Assembly (NCBI GenBank): GCA_003952965.2
Contig: CM025850.1
Location: 26,967,372-27,031,371 of the forward strand
Direction of reading: 5' to 3'
Source: Morella rubra
Lineage: Eukaryota > Streptophyta > Magnoliopsida > Fagales > Myricaceae
DNA: 64,000 nt
Under the pieces are notes generated by a model. It was given only the letters and a program-made list of their open reading frames with translations, searched no databases and had not been told where the DNA came from. The translations under genes and the position numbers were made by a program. Positions 48,863 through 61,266 of the stretch are shown here, piece by piece. Within the stretch, counting starts at the first letter, position 1. Every line of letters begins with the position of its first letter.

Positions 48863-51149
48863 AGTACTGATGCATTTTCATCTTTATTTTTTCTTACCCC
48901 TTCTTTGTTACACACGAATATTCTGCTCGTAAATACCATTTTTCTTTGTTCTTGTGCCCGTCATTCCTATGGATGCTAAACCAAAAATTTCGTGCATAAT
49001 GGTTGTAATAGTCATAAGCATACTTGTTGTCTCTCAAATCTAAACTCCAAATATTTACTACATCTCCATTTTTTGCCCGAATCATATCACCTACATGGTC
49101 CAAACATACAAATGAAGCAAATCAAAATATATGTGTATTCATTTACAAGGAAAATAAACAAAGAACTTGGCGAACCTTCTGGGTTTGAGGTGCTGCTAGA
49201 TACTTGCCTAGTAATATTCGAGAGAATGTAGCAATGCATCTTCGCCATCTATCAAATTAATTCAATATTTACAATTAGTAAAATGTATAAATATTATTGC
49301 TCAATGATATCGGAGTACATATTATATTTGAATATTCAAGAATAAGAAAATTAAATTATCCAATTAATCTAATCATGGTCTCTCCAACTATTGATGTCTA
49401 AGCTTGCTGAATATATATATTCCTTGGATAATTTAATATTTAGATGTATAAATATATAAAATCTAAAAAATGTCCATTTTACATATAATGGAAGGAACGA
49501 ACAAGATGTAAGTGAAGTCTCAAATCTGTTATTTAGAAGAAAAAAAATCTATTCAATTATGCTTCAACAGCCTGCTATAGACACAAAAAGGGAATATAAT
49601 TTACAACCAAAAAATTGCGCGCATTTCAACTTGAAGAATTCACTAAGATCTCTTGTGGCAAGAGAGAACTTGCCTGGTCCAAATGGGAAGGGAGAACAAG
49701 GCGGTGCAAATACTTGAGAGCTATTATAAGCTATGCAAATGAATGACGCAATTGACAGAAAATTTTGAAAAGTTAGCTGGGGTTTTCACCCTTTTTTCTG
49801 TTGTGAGAAACGTATGGAATCAACAAGGCAACTGACACTTCTGGAGTCTATAGCATTTTACTGAAAAAAAATAATTAAAAAAAGAAAAGAAATCTAACAT
49901 TAATCCTTCAATTTTGTAGGTTGACAAAATTGATCCCTCTATTGGGATTCCGTTTGTAATCTCACAGAATTTTGATGTGGCATATGTATACTTGCCACAA
50001 AGTTTTGAATAATACAATCTCATGCCACGTGTTACCAAAATCAGAAACATATCAGATAGAAAAATAAGATAAAAAATAAAAAAAATTTCTCAAAGAAATG
50101 TAAAAAATTGACAACACCTAATATGAGGGTTGGGTTTCTCATTGGCTAACTGTAAATTAAAACGCAAAAAAAAAAACAATGAATTTACTACATTCAATTT
50201 ACTAAAGGATTGAGATACAATTTTGCAAGGAATGAAAATCGATTGCAAATACTACTGCTCAAATTTCTTTTGAACTACCTCTGCCAATGTCTCCAACTTG
50301 CGTCACTCTATCCTATGAGTTGAACCCATTACGAGGAGGTCTAACCAAAAGTTGGGGAGAGTGATTTGTGGGGTTTGGAAAAATCATGAGACTTGGGTGA
50401 TTTAGGGAGAGACATTCATGGGAATTTAAAAGATTAGGGTTGATTTGGAGGGAAAGAAACGTAAACGTTAATTTGAGGATGATTTGATTTTGGGGATGAT
50501 TTGGGGAAGATGTAAAGATGCACAGATTTTGGCAGTATCGGTCAGACCGATATGACTAGGGTTGAGAAAAAAAGGGAGCTAGGCGCGCATCAAGCTAGAA
50601 CTGTGAGAAGCCAAGTTGAGCCACTCACCCACCCCTTCATTAATTGACGGGGTGCCTTCAGGAGAGTCGGATTTGTTGTAGCTCATTTAGAGCGTCCATC
50701 CGGACGTCTTTGAAAAGTCTCTATCGGCTCTATCGGGATGAAATTCAACTCCAGGAACACTAACCTAACAAAAGTAAAATTACAAAATTTGAAGATAGAG
50801 AGGAATCACATAGGACCACTCCAACCAAGAATAATATATGGTACAAAACAACCAAGAATATTAGGCAAATACAAAGCATTGGAATATTGCAACAAAAATC
50901 TGACATTAATGAGTAACTTCTCTTGCTATCGGAGCCAATAGTAACAAAAAAGTTATGTGAAGGCAGTTTGAAAAATAAGTTAAATTGATTCTCAAGGAAC
51001 ATTTGGACTCGCAAGTGAGTAAACTCTACATTGTGATCAACTAAGTTTTCAATCTCCAAATTTTTTTGGTGTTTAAGGTGTAAGATAACTCTTAAGTGCT
51101 CCAAGTTTACCAGTTTAGTACAGTACAACACATAAGTGTTCTGCCATAT

Positions 51150-51924
51150 ATATAGGGTTCTTCTTAAATAAGGCTAGTTGCAAAGGGGAGAGTATTTTCT
51201 TGTACTGAACTTGTGATTTCGGATATAAGCTCTAATTCATCTCTTCGCCCTAAACGGTGGAGATATGTGGAAATTTATCTCCTCCATCTAGTATAAATAT
51301 ATCATCCCTCACCTTTTGTACAAATATGCTTAGAATCATATTGAATAATGGAGAACATGTAGCCCTCTTGGGATTTCCCGATGGTGGATGTAGGTCATAA
51401 GACTAAACCACTTAAAAAACTTACCTCTCTCTCACTTGCACTCTTTCGGAGTTCGATTTGATGTTCTCAAATCACCCTTCCAAAGAAGTACTTGTATTTG
51501 TTTCTGTATCGGCCCTAGCCAGATATTATACGGTCGCCTTTGCGTGATAGTTCACTTCCTGATCCCCACCTAATCTTGCGACGCTGCCCTATGCAGCGGG
51601 TCCTTTGTTGTATCGGCCATCGTTGGCTCTTGTCTTGCCACCTCATCGAAGATCTATTGTGTTGCAACTTTGTGCCTTTGGATGTCATTGTCATCTTGGT
51701 TGTGGTGCAGCTTTGGATCTCTGGACGTCATCGTCATCTTGTTTACAAACTCAAGTTGATATCGGCAATACCATGTTGAGGTTGAGGGGGTGTTAAAATA
51801 TTTGGTATATTGACCATCCATCAAGGAGATTGATGACCCTTAGTCAAGGAGCTTTGATTGAGTCTATTTTTTCCACACTTCCTTTCTCGCTCTTTGTACA
51901 ATTCTGTTCATGTTTATTTTAACA
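51150..51924. mobile_element. LTR-retroelement remnant with a 134-bp LTR (TRIM-like)
   Basis: A polypurine tract (TTGAGGGGG, 51782-51790) is followed at once by a 134-bp segment (51791-51924) that begins TGTTAAAATA and ends TATTTTAACA, the TG...CA inverted-end layout of an LTR. LTRs this short are typical of terminal-repeat retrotransposons in miniature. Upstream, the GGTGGATGTAGGTCA and ACTAAACCACTTAAAAA wording near 51373-51420 resembles the 3' part of copia-type LTRs. A matching 5' copy of the 134-bp LTR was not found, so the element is incomplete. Confidence 0.5.
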
Positions 51925-52674
51925 AATATCAAAATGACATAAGATATATCATTAAAAAAAAAAAAAACTAGAAAGCAATATTACACAACAATCATCCTCG
52001 CAAGATGATTAGCTCTTCTTTGTTATGGAGTCAAAAAGGTTGCTCCAACTTCCAACGCCTTTAATATTTGATCAGGCTATATAACTTCTGCAGTTGGCAC
52101 ACGACTCTCATGAATAACATTTGGTTTTATTGTTGGTTGTAATATTAACAAAGACAACTGAAATATCAATGTAAAACTACTGGCCTGCACGTACGGCTCC
52201 TTGATTCTGAAATATCTGACCCTATTAGATTTTATGTACATAATACCTAAAACACCTAACTTTCTGGCCCTATTAGTTTTCAAGTTGATAACATTTAAAA
52301 CACCTACCTTGCAGCTTTTAATCTCTGTCAATAGCTTTCGATATCTTATAGAATCGCAACATATCTCTTTCCCTGATATGGCCTAGTCTTTATTATCCTT
52401 GTGTTATTGCTAGAGGCAGTAACTACGTACGTCTGCTAGCTCCACCTACAGTTTAGTTACTCTGTATCCTACAAACTTGGCCGTACGATAACCATTGCAT
52501 GCGGTGGTTTCTTTTTTTTTTTCAATCTTCAAGAATTCGTGTTTTGCTTACAAAGCATAATCCTTCAAATTTGGAACTTAAAAAAAAAAAAACAGATCAG
52601 TATAATTCAGGTCTGAAACATGTTTAATATATTTTATTAAAAGTTTGTATAGATGATCAAAGATCTAGATAAGA
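51925..52674. other. Intergenic stretch, nothing recognisable
   Basis: AT-rich sequence with several A-tracts. No gene, repeat pair or transposon end could be supported. Confidence 0.45.
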
Positions 52675-52970
52675 ACTATCAATTTCGTTAACATTTCGGC
52701 CCTCTGTTACTAATCGTGTACATTTTGCATCCTCCGTATTAATTTGGATGGAAATTTATATTTTTGATGAGTGAAAACCTGCACACGAAATATAATGGCC
52801 AAAAATATCTAATCGTCATTTCATTGACCAAAAATATCAAATTTGTGGTGAAGGGTGGCAAAGTTTACACAATTAATAATTGAGGAGTGAAATGTAATGA
52901 AATCGATAGCCGAAGTTACAAAGTATCGAAATCCTAATAATTAATGGACAAAAAGTGTATTTAACTGTTA
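52675..52970. mobile_element. MITE, GGGTTAAATAC family (left-truncated copy)
   Basis: The right end reads, on the minus strand, GTTAAATACACTTTTTGTCC, as in the copies at 10471 and 37359. The ATCAATTTCGTTA, TTAATTTGGATGGAAATT and TCATTTCA blocks occur in the same order. The outer left terminus is missing. A further half copy lies at about 54625-54790. Confidence 0.75.
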
Positions 52971-54795
52971 GATGTCACATATCTAGATAGTATACTTAAA
53001 TAGGCATATTGTCAATGAAATGGTGCCAATATGGTAGTCTGTGTGGGTGAAAAAACAAAAAACCCACACTCCATTTGGCAAGACAAGAAAGGAAATGATG
53101 ATGGGTCTAGGATAACTGGTAAGATCGTTTAAATATTTAACTCTTCTGAAGGAAGAAAGCTAAAGTGTAAGGCACAAGAATCTAAGGTGAGGTCCTGAGG
53201 TTGAAGGGGCAGCATAATTTGTACAGGACTAATAAGGTAAAAGAGTAGTGGGGGGTATGAATGGGTTGTATCATTGGGGTCTATGAAAGTTGACCTGCAT
53301 CGAGCAAATGACAAAAAGGGGGTGCTATGCGAGTAAATGATGAGAAATTTCCTTGTTTCAGAGCAGGGATGTTAGCTCGGTTTCCATGTGGGTACATGAT
53401 CATTGTTTTATGCCTATAAGTCTCTGTATTTGTGTGATCTCACTATGCATTCCCCATTGCCATTGGGCCCCATTTCCTTTTTGTCCCGTTCACTCTTTTC
53501 TTTTGCCTTCTCTCTCCCTTCTTTTCCCCCCTCCTCCATTATTTTTCTCTTTTCTCTTTCTATTTTTTTAAGCTCTGCTTTTGGTTTCTAAATTGCGACC
53601 ACTTTCTCTTTTTGTCAAAGCGTCACAAGCAACCCAAATTTTGATTGTACGGTCCCTGCTCTGCTGTTATTTTGGGTGGGGGGCCGGGCAGATGATCATG
53701 TCAGATGTGGATCACAAAAAACACATTCCATATTCTTCTTGCAAACATGAATGCTTTATGGAGAAGCAGTTTTCGTTGTTTTTTTTTTATGGAATTTCCG
53801 GTGACATTGTTATTAAATAGCATTTATTTTCTTCACTTTTTCAGAGCAGTATTTATTTTCACGTCACCTTTTATGCTGGGCGTATTTATTTTGCACCAAC
53901 TAAAGCACTACTAGTATTGGTGCCCAACCCATTTAAGAATTCAGGGTTGTTTACTTTGGATTGGCCAAATGATAATCAGGAACAGGAAGGATCGATCTAG
54001 AGAAGTATTCCTGTGGAGTACTTTTTCACTGAGGCATGATTGTGTCTTTGATTCTTCTTGAGCTGGAAGGATTATGCTTGTTGCAATTGAAGTGGCTTGA
54101 AACGCCCTAATTAGGTGCTACCAAATCATGTCATCTAAGAACAAGCTAGGCCTGGCCCGTGCCATATGTAAGGCATGTGCGACTGCCCACCCATAATTTG
54201 GTCCAAAATCACAAATCATGTAGCCAAAAAGGAGAGAGAATCGAGTGGTGCAAAGAAAAAAAGGGTTGCCTAGGAAAACGATGTTGGATAACGCCTAAAG
54301 GAGAAGCATCGACAGCAAATCTTGGGGGAGGACAGTATCTTAGGAATTTGATGTGATAAACTGAAGGCAACTTAAACGTCCCTATATCTTAATCAGTGAC
54401 TCTATAGGGAGAGATTGGCCGTCCTTATTATAAGTAGGCTGTCTCCTAATTGACAGCTGAGAGTCGTCTTCGGATGGTTATTGAAGTAATGAAGAAAACT
54501 AACCATCAAATAGGAAATTCTTGTCAGAGTTTTCTGGTTGATGGTAAGTTTTGCAGGAAAGAGATGGGAATTACTTGAAAGATATTCTCTTTATGCTTAA
54601 CAAATAATTATAAATATTAAATTCACTTTTCATCGATTAGGATTAGAGTTTACAATTTTTATACTTCAAACTATCAATTTTCTTATATTTAACCTATTAA
54701 CTAGCAATTTTATATATTTTGCAACTTTGTGGATGGAAATTAATATCTTTAGCCTCTGAAATAATGATTTTACCCTTACATTTTCAGAAAAAAAA
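52971..54795. other. Intergenic stretch with pyrimidine-rich tract and partial MITE
   Basis: A CT-rich tract lies at 53500-53570. A half copy of the GGGTTAAATAC-family MITE is visible at 54625-54790. No gene is recognisable. Confidence 0.5.
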
Positions 54796-55325
54796 GGCTT
54801 AATTACTGTATTAGTCGCTGTGGTATTTTGAAATCACAAACTAGTCCTAAGATATTTTTTGTTCTACACTAGTCCCTGTAAAATTTAAGTATTCTTATCC
54901 AGTCTATTCCGTGAAACTCGCAAAATTGCTCATGAACGATAAATTCATGCGTTACTGGGGACAACACGCAAAACCAACACAAAGATTCTAGATCACACAG
55001 TCTTTTCCAGCGTGGATAAAAACAAGTCACATCATTTTCCACGTCATTAAAAGAATTCCTGTGGTCAAAACATATTAATCATGTTGAAAATGATGTAGTT
55101 TGTTTTATCCATACTAGAAGAAACAGGGTGGTCTAGCGGATTTGTATTGGTTGTAATGTGTTGTCGTCAACCACGTATGAACGTCCCATCCATGAGCAAG
55201 CGCGAGCTGACGGAATGGATTGGATAGGAATAGTTAGATTCCAGGGACTACTACAGGACCAAAAATACCCTAATAACTAATTTGAGATTTTGAAATACTA
55301 CAGGAATTAATGGAGCAATTAAGCT
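54796..55325. mobile_element. MITE of 530 bp with inverted ends
   Basis: The left end reads GGCTTAATTACTGTATTAGT and the right end reads AGCTTAATTGCTCCATTAAT on the other strand. Similarity continues inward through GTATTTTGAAATCACAAACTAGT against GTATTTCAAAATCTCAAATTAGT. Both flanks are A-tracts, so the target duplication is poly-A. The interior is non-coding. Confidence 0.85.
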
Positions 55326-57600
55326 AAAAAAAAAAAAAAAATTTAGGCTACGATGCTTTGTGCTATATCTTGCTCAACTCGATTTCTCTCATGGCCAACC
55401 TGGATTAGGTCATGTTGTCAAGGACTCTACCAAACCCAAATCCTCCGGTTAGCGGAGGATTCCTATTTAACCAATCACAATTGCAAGTTAAAAGATATTT
55501 TTATTAGCTATTGGGTATTCTTTTGTTCTCTCTCTTTTTTCCCCGTCTTCTGAGCTAGGGGTCCTGGCGACGGATAAAAGCCTTTGAAAGTAGTGGGAAG
55601 ATTGATTGGGACGCGATTTCACTTTGTCAAGAGCACTGAACCGTGAAAGGGAATTTTGCAGCATTGCACAGACCATGCGACCCAAACAAAAGTACTGGAC
55701 AAACAAGTCAATGCGAGGGCCAAGGAAGAGGGAAACGAACCAAACACAAGTTAGTTAAAAGGTCAGATGGAGAACAGTACTGGGGCCAAAGGATTGAAAA
55801 TCTGATAAGACTGGTAATTTGTGGTGGACAAAGTTTTCAAACTACTCACTGAATAGCAAGGGAAGAAAAAGGGGGTGCATGGTGCATGTGCTGAGCTGAA
55901 TTATTGAGTTTCATGGCGGAGCCATATGTAGCATCTCATGTCAAAGTCTTTGGAGCAGGAAAGGAAGTGTCCAAACTAAATTAAAAGCACTTGGGCCCCA
56001 GTCTTGAAGATTTTTTCTTTTTTCTTTTTAAGCTATGAATTTACAGCTCTTGTCCAACTTTTCTTTCTTAAGAGTACTAAGGATATGTAAAATACAAATC
56101 AGTCATGCGATGGGTATGGATACAGATAAAATAAGACTTTCAAAAGAGGTTTATGCAGTAGAGGATTGTCCCTTTTCAACTTCTTTAAGGCCCAAGCATT
56201 TGTTTGAGTTGGGTTGGTTGTTTCATCGTGGTTGCGCATTGCCATTGGGTTGTCACCAGTGCGAGCTCACTGTTCACTGCCATGCAGGCCTGCAGTACTC
56301 TTATAGTCTTAGAGGCCGGAAGATGATAGAAAGCTAAAATCCATACTGCTCAAGGAAAAAAAGTTCATGTAAACCAACAGAGTTGGCCGGCCACAATAAG
56401 AAAGCGAATCAAAATTCTTGTCAGAAAGATTCAGAAATTTCAGTCGTGAGAAGAAGACGAAGAAGAAGAAAAGACATGAAAGAAGTATTAGTGTGCAAAG
56501 GCAGAAAAGAAGCGAAGTTAGAGTCGACAATACGATGGGTATATATCATACCAATGGGACCAGAGCCGTGTTTAGGAATCTTCTTCTTCATTGTCTGCCG
56601 CATGAGCTGATCAAAGTGCCGAATGATGAGAGCTGTGAGAGGCTGAGGTTGCTGTAAGTGTCAGACTTTAGTGGATGTTCTGCTGGCTAAAGGACAAGCA
56701 CTTATGGGTCAGAACTCAGCACTCAGCTCTCAGGTTCCACTCCCTCCTCCCTGATCAACACTTCTCATTTCTATTGTTCTTCGCCGACATTCACCAGCTT
56801 TATCTCAGTCAAGAATTATTCCCCTGCCTTCTACAAGCCACTCTGCGAGAGATACTTTACAGTCTCTCACAAACCCTGGACCGACCGGTTTTTAAACCGC
56901 AAGAACCCGCCATCAAACAACTCGTGGCACGAGTCTGCTAGTATTGTTTCTTGACGAGTTTGGTTGGGCCTTTGAATAAATGGTAGCTTTTAAAGTAGGT
57001 CCGGTTAGGTTGGGAGTACTATTGCCTAAAGCGCATTGAGCTTGAACTATGAGCCCAAGCCCTTCCAAATCGAAACCGGCTCCTGCCAAACCCATGATCA
57101 GGTCCACTAGCGAGAGAGAGAAAAAGGTACCACCGTTTTTCCTTTTCTCCTAGAGATGCCACCGTAAGTACTCGCCGACGTCTTTTACGATAAATTTATT
57201 TTTAGTACTCTCCAAAGCCACTGGGCTTTTGAGTTGTAAATTCTGACTCCTTTAATTTGTAGTATTGATATGAATACTGCGGCTTTCATGTCTTTTTTTT
57301 TTTTTTTTTAAGCGGTTTTCATATCTCTTAGTGGTATACAAACTAAATGTTTATTACGTAGAGTATATAATAATTGTCAAACTACCTGTCTTCTATGTGA
57401 TATTAAGGGCTAAGAGTGGGTGCGTGGCTGGAGATTATTAGATCAAAACCCCACGTTCACATGGGTGATCGCTATGACTCAATTGAAACATTCTCTCAGC
57501 GGATAGAGGTTCTATGGTCACACCTAAGGAGAGTAAGTTATGCCAGTCTATCAAGGACATATCTTTCTTTATTATAGTATTAGTGGTTTTGAAAATAGAC
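55326..57600. other. Intergenic stretch, nothing recognisable
   Basis: Several open frames of 60-100 codons occur on both strands, but none has a family motif, splice context or composition that supports a gene. A purine-rich GAAGAAGAA tract lies at 56450-56480. Confidence 0.45.
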
Positions 57601-57606
57601 TAAGGA

Positions 57607-58165
57607 TCTAGTTGTTTGCTTGTAAAACTATTATTTTAGGTAAAAAAAACTTCTCATTGAAACCTTTTTAAGAAAAAATTTTTTTTTTTGTTTGGTTATT
57701 CTTTTAAAATATTTTTTGATGTTTGGCACGCTTAATGATTTAAGCGATTACATAGAAAGACTTGATGTTCATTTTATAAAAAAATTGCAAGAATTTTGGG
57801 TTTTTTTTTTATTTTATAAAATTATGAATATTTATATAGATTGAAGTTTTTATAGGTTTTTGTGTAAAAGTTGATGAAAAGTTTAAAAGATATTTAATTT
57901 TTGTTGGAGTTTGTAAAAAAGTATAAAGTGATATGATTTGATGTAAATGTTTAATAAAAAAATATTGGAGTTAGGTGAAAAAGTACAAAGAGAGAAGATT
58001 TTATTAATTTTCTTTTGAAAGGTATTAGAGTTGATGTGAAAATTTATTGGAGATTGTGTAAAATGTATTGGTTATGTTTTTGTAGGAATTTTTAAAATTT
58101 TGGATATTCGTTTTACAAATTTTGTTGAATACATTTATTTTAGAATACTTTTGTAAACGAGCATA
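57607..58165. mobile_element. AT-rich MITE related to 23225-23559
   Basis: The left end GTTTGCTTGTAAAAC and right end (other strand) CTCGTTTACAAAAGTATTC are inverted. The interior TTTTTGTTGGAGTTTGTAAA and GGAGTTAGGTGAAAAAG blocks are the reverse complement of blocks in the 23225-23559 MITE. Boundaries are approximate. Confidence 0.6.
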
Positions 58166-59422
58166 ATGGTTCAGATCCCTGTGGTTTACACTTTTGACAT
58201 TTTAGTATTTGAGGTATTAATTTCAACCGTCGAGTCTTTGAGGTAAGTTTTTGAGACAAATTGATTCCCCTATCCAATTGCCGTTAGCCAATGAACACAA
58301 TGATACTCATGTAGATTTTAAATGTCATATCAGCACCAATAGTAGGCTGCCACGTGGCATGCAAAATTATTATCAAAATTTTAATATTTTAGTCCTAAGA
58401 TATTGATTTCAACAACTTAAGGTAAACTTTTTCAATAAAATTAGTTCCGCAATTCAATTGTCGTTAGCCAACTAAAGGTGTCCACGTGGCCTAGAAAGAG
58501 AAGAATATAAAACTATTATATGCAACTTTCAAATTCAATTTTTATTTAAAAAATATTACTTTTTTTATTTATGTATAATTTTTTTAAAAAAATTTGCTAA
58601 TATTTTTAATAATTGTCTTTGAATGACATTTCGATCATTTTGCATATAGTTTAACTGCCAAATCAAACAAAATGCACTAATTGATTGTTAAGGGAGGCTT
58701 ACTGATTTTTTGGGCTTGCTATAATGTTCCCCAGAAAAAAAAATTTGTTTAATAAAAAATTTGAGTTTAGTATTTTTTAAAAATAATAGAATTTTTACAG
58801 TTCGACTTAAATTTTTTTTATTTCAACCTTAAAAATACTTGCCAAATATGTGAAAACAAGTGAACAAACAACCTAAGCTTCGTTACAAAGCCTCTTGAAG
58901 GCCAGGGAGATGCCGCCTTAACAAAGCGATTTCGCCCTCCAACTGCTCGTCCAAACTTTTCCTTTGCCCGGAGACTATGCGGCTCTACTCTACATACACG
59001 AGACAGCCCAGTTCCATTGTATGCACGCCACGACACAAACGTGTTCTCTATAGCAGTTAATGCACAAGAGCTTCAGTGCCAGAAACCCTATGTTTAATTA
59101 GAATGTGATCATCGTTATACAATGACTGGCCCTCCATGTGCATTGTTGTGTGTAGATTGCAAGGCAAAAGATTCATTGTTCAAGGAATCTTAATTAACAT
59201 TTCACATAGCAATCCTATTAGCAAATTTATGTTCACTATTAATTATATTTGGATCTTTGATTTGAGCTTTCTCCTTCCGGATGCACTTTTGCCATAACTT
59301 TTGACAATTAGCGATCTTTGATATGGGCTCTAATTTTTTTTTAGATTTGGGCAAGATATTGGATACTGTAAATAATGTTTCTATTCAAAATGGAACACCC
59401 ACGTAGATTACACTGCATGTCT
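58166..59422. other. Intergenic stretch with a direct-repeat fragment
   Basis: 58175-58330 and 58385-58495 share, in the same orientation, the blocks TTTTAGT, TATTGATTTCAAC/TATTAATTTCAAC, CAATTG and CGTTAGCCAA. This is probably a decayed transposon or its tandem halves. No gene follows. Confidence 0.5.
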
Positions 59423-59430
59423 GTTATATC

Positions 59431-60263
59431 GCGGACACAGGGGTGGCAAGCCGGGGCGGCTCCCCCCTTAGTTCTGTCATTTTTTTTTTTAATAATACAC
59501 CTTATAAACAACCAACATTCATTTTGATAGAAATGCATATAACGAAACAAGTTGTAATTTTCAGTGTTGACGTTAGGATATCTAAATAATATTATACGGT
59601 GTTACAGATATCTCAAACCATGGCCAATAATATTGGTAAGAATAAGAAGAATTTGAGGGCACATATGAATGTGTGTGTGTGTCATTTTTCCAAAGGAGTT
59701 TCTAGAGATCTGAATCTAGCATTTTTTTTCCTAACCAAGTGTCGAATCACATAAATTGAGCAATTATCGAGTCAAATATCCTGGAAGTGACCCTAAAAGA
59801 TTAGTAGAAACTAGTATTGCACGACCAGGGGATACTCGTTGGGGTTCACATATTACAATAATCTATCTCTTCACTATATGTAGTCAGCAGTGTTGGATGT
59901 GTTTGAAAATGTAAAAGAGGATGACACTTGCAAGGAACAAAAATTCATGGCTCTGAATATGATGAAAAAGATGCAAAGCTTTGAGTTTGCATTCAATATG
60001 CATTTGTTGAGGAATATAATGGGAGAATTACGAATGAATCGTCATAGGCCTTACAGAGAATAGTACAGTACGTGTATCCAATTGCCACCTCTCAATTTTA
60101 ACAATAGTACGGTACGTGTATTTCAATAATTTTAATACTTTTAGTCCTTAATTTTCGATATTTTAACTCTAAGATCACACTTTTTGTATGGAAATTTTTT
60201 TTTTTCCATCATTTCACCTTAGAAGTTTGCCTTCCCTCAACTTGAGTCCTGGTTCCGCCATTG
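59431..60263 (+). mobile_element. hAT element remnant with 8-bp target duplication
   Basis: An 833-bp element lies between exact copies of GTTATATC (59423-59430 and 60264-60271); an 8-bp duplication is the hAT signature. Inverted ends are legible as CAGGGGTGGCAAGCCGGGG (from 59438) and, on the other strand, CAATGGCGGAACCAGGAC. Seven unexplained bases separate the left inverted repeat from the duplication, so the left boundary is not certain. It contains the transposase fragment listed next. Confidence 0.7.
59780..60062 (+). pseudogene. hAT-family transposase fragment
   Basis: The plus strand reads, through stops and frame changes, ARPGDTRWGSH-like then YSAVLDVFENVKEDDTCK and MMKKMQSFEFAFNMHLLR. 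This is the TRWGSHY block and the downstream helical stretch found in plant hAT transposases with DUF4371 and a zinc-finger N-terminus. Only this middle part survives; the N-terminal finger and the C-terminal dimerisation domain are absent. Inactive. Confidence 0.75.
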
Positions 60264-60271
60264 GTTATATC

Positions 60272-61249
60272 ATATACTTAATCATATATCAGAGCGCCTC
60301 AACTCAAAGCGCATACTTCATTGGTACGGGCTAGTTCAGACTTTTTCATACTGCATTACGCTTGTAGATCACACATGAATTTCTCTCTATATGTTGGGAT
60401 ATGATGGGGCCAGTTGTCCTTTACATATCTAATGCGAATCCAAAAAGTTCTCTGCAATACTAAGTTGAGTGTTATTTTCTATCTGTAGTACCCATTTAGT
60501 TTTGGAGATCATTTTATTCTCTATTCCTTGACATTTGCCGTGTAATTATTTTCTTGAGATTTCTTCAAACATGGTTTATTGTAATGTCAGATATATTCTA
60601 TATTTTTCTGAACGGGTAGTTTCTGAAGAAGTCTCGGCAAGAATTCAATTTAACCCTATATATATCTTTATAATTAGAATATAAAAACTATAAATAATAA
60701 ATAACACAAATAAGTTTTTTTTTTTTTTTGAATCCGCATTTTCAATCTTCCAGTGACTTGAAAAGATAGATTCACCAATTTCACATTTCTTCAAGTACTC
60801 AGGACTCATAAGACATTATTAAAAAGATTAAATTGATTGAAAAATTTACTATTTATTAGTGATGTTCGATTGTAAAAATTTTGGGTGTTAAAGTTGGTGA
60901 AAAAGTGAAGATCAGAAATGATTTGAATGAATTTTTTTTTATATTTATTTAGAGTGAAAAGTGATAATTTGATGGAGAGATATATAATTTTATAGAGTTA
61001 TATTATTGAGGTGAAAATTTTGGGGGTCCGAAATTTTTGTTCTCAAACATTTCCAATTAATTCAAGTAAACTGAAAGTTGTCATGCCATGCATATGTACA
61101 TACTGCTCCTGTGTCAAAGTCCAATTGTACACGTACACCATAGTACTCTGTGAGTAGAATGGTCTATTATATTTTATTCTGCTTTCATTAGGGATCTGTA
61201 TGTATGTACTGCATTGACAACAATAACAATGATCCAAGATCATCACAGT
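60272..61249. other. AT-rich intergenic stretch with a small MITE
   Basis: About 60860-61050 has ends GATGTTCGATTGTAAAAATTTTG and TTCTCAAACATTTCC and is the reverse-complement relative of the MITE at 18685-18875. No gene is recognisable. Confidence 0.5.
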
Positions 61250-61266
61250 TACTACAGAAATAAACA

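Larger units (their letters stand above)
42836..50758 (-). mobile_element. Candidate Mutator-like element with long diverged TIRs
   Basis: Sequence at 42836-43150 recurs in inverted orientation at about 50350-50758. Landmarks in the same order are GACGTATGAACGGACGC against GACGTCCGGATGGACGC, ATTAATGAAGGG in both, GGCTTCTCACAG against GCTCCTCACAG, and the AAATCAACCC block. Between them lies a degenerate FAR1/MULE-type transposase on the minus strand (46972-47744). Long terminal inverted repeats around such a transposase define a Mutator-like element, here about 7.9 kb. The arms are roughly 70-75% alike by eye, so it is old. No clean 9-bp target duplication was found. Internal tandem duplications and a 983-bp TIR element add to its length. 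Confidence 0.6.

Noticed and set aside
57420-57530. Possible tRNA-like folded segment
   Set aside because: No canonical B box (GGTTCRANNCC) or acceptor-stem pairing at the proper spacing.
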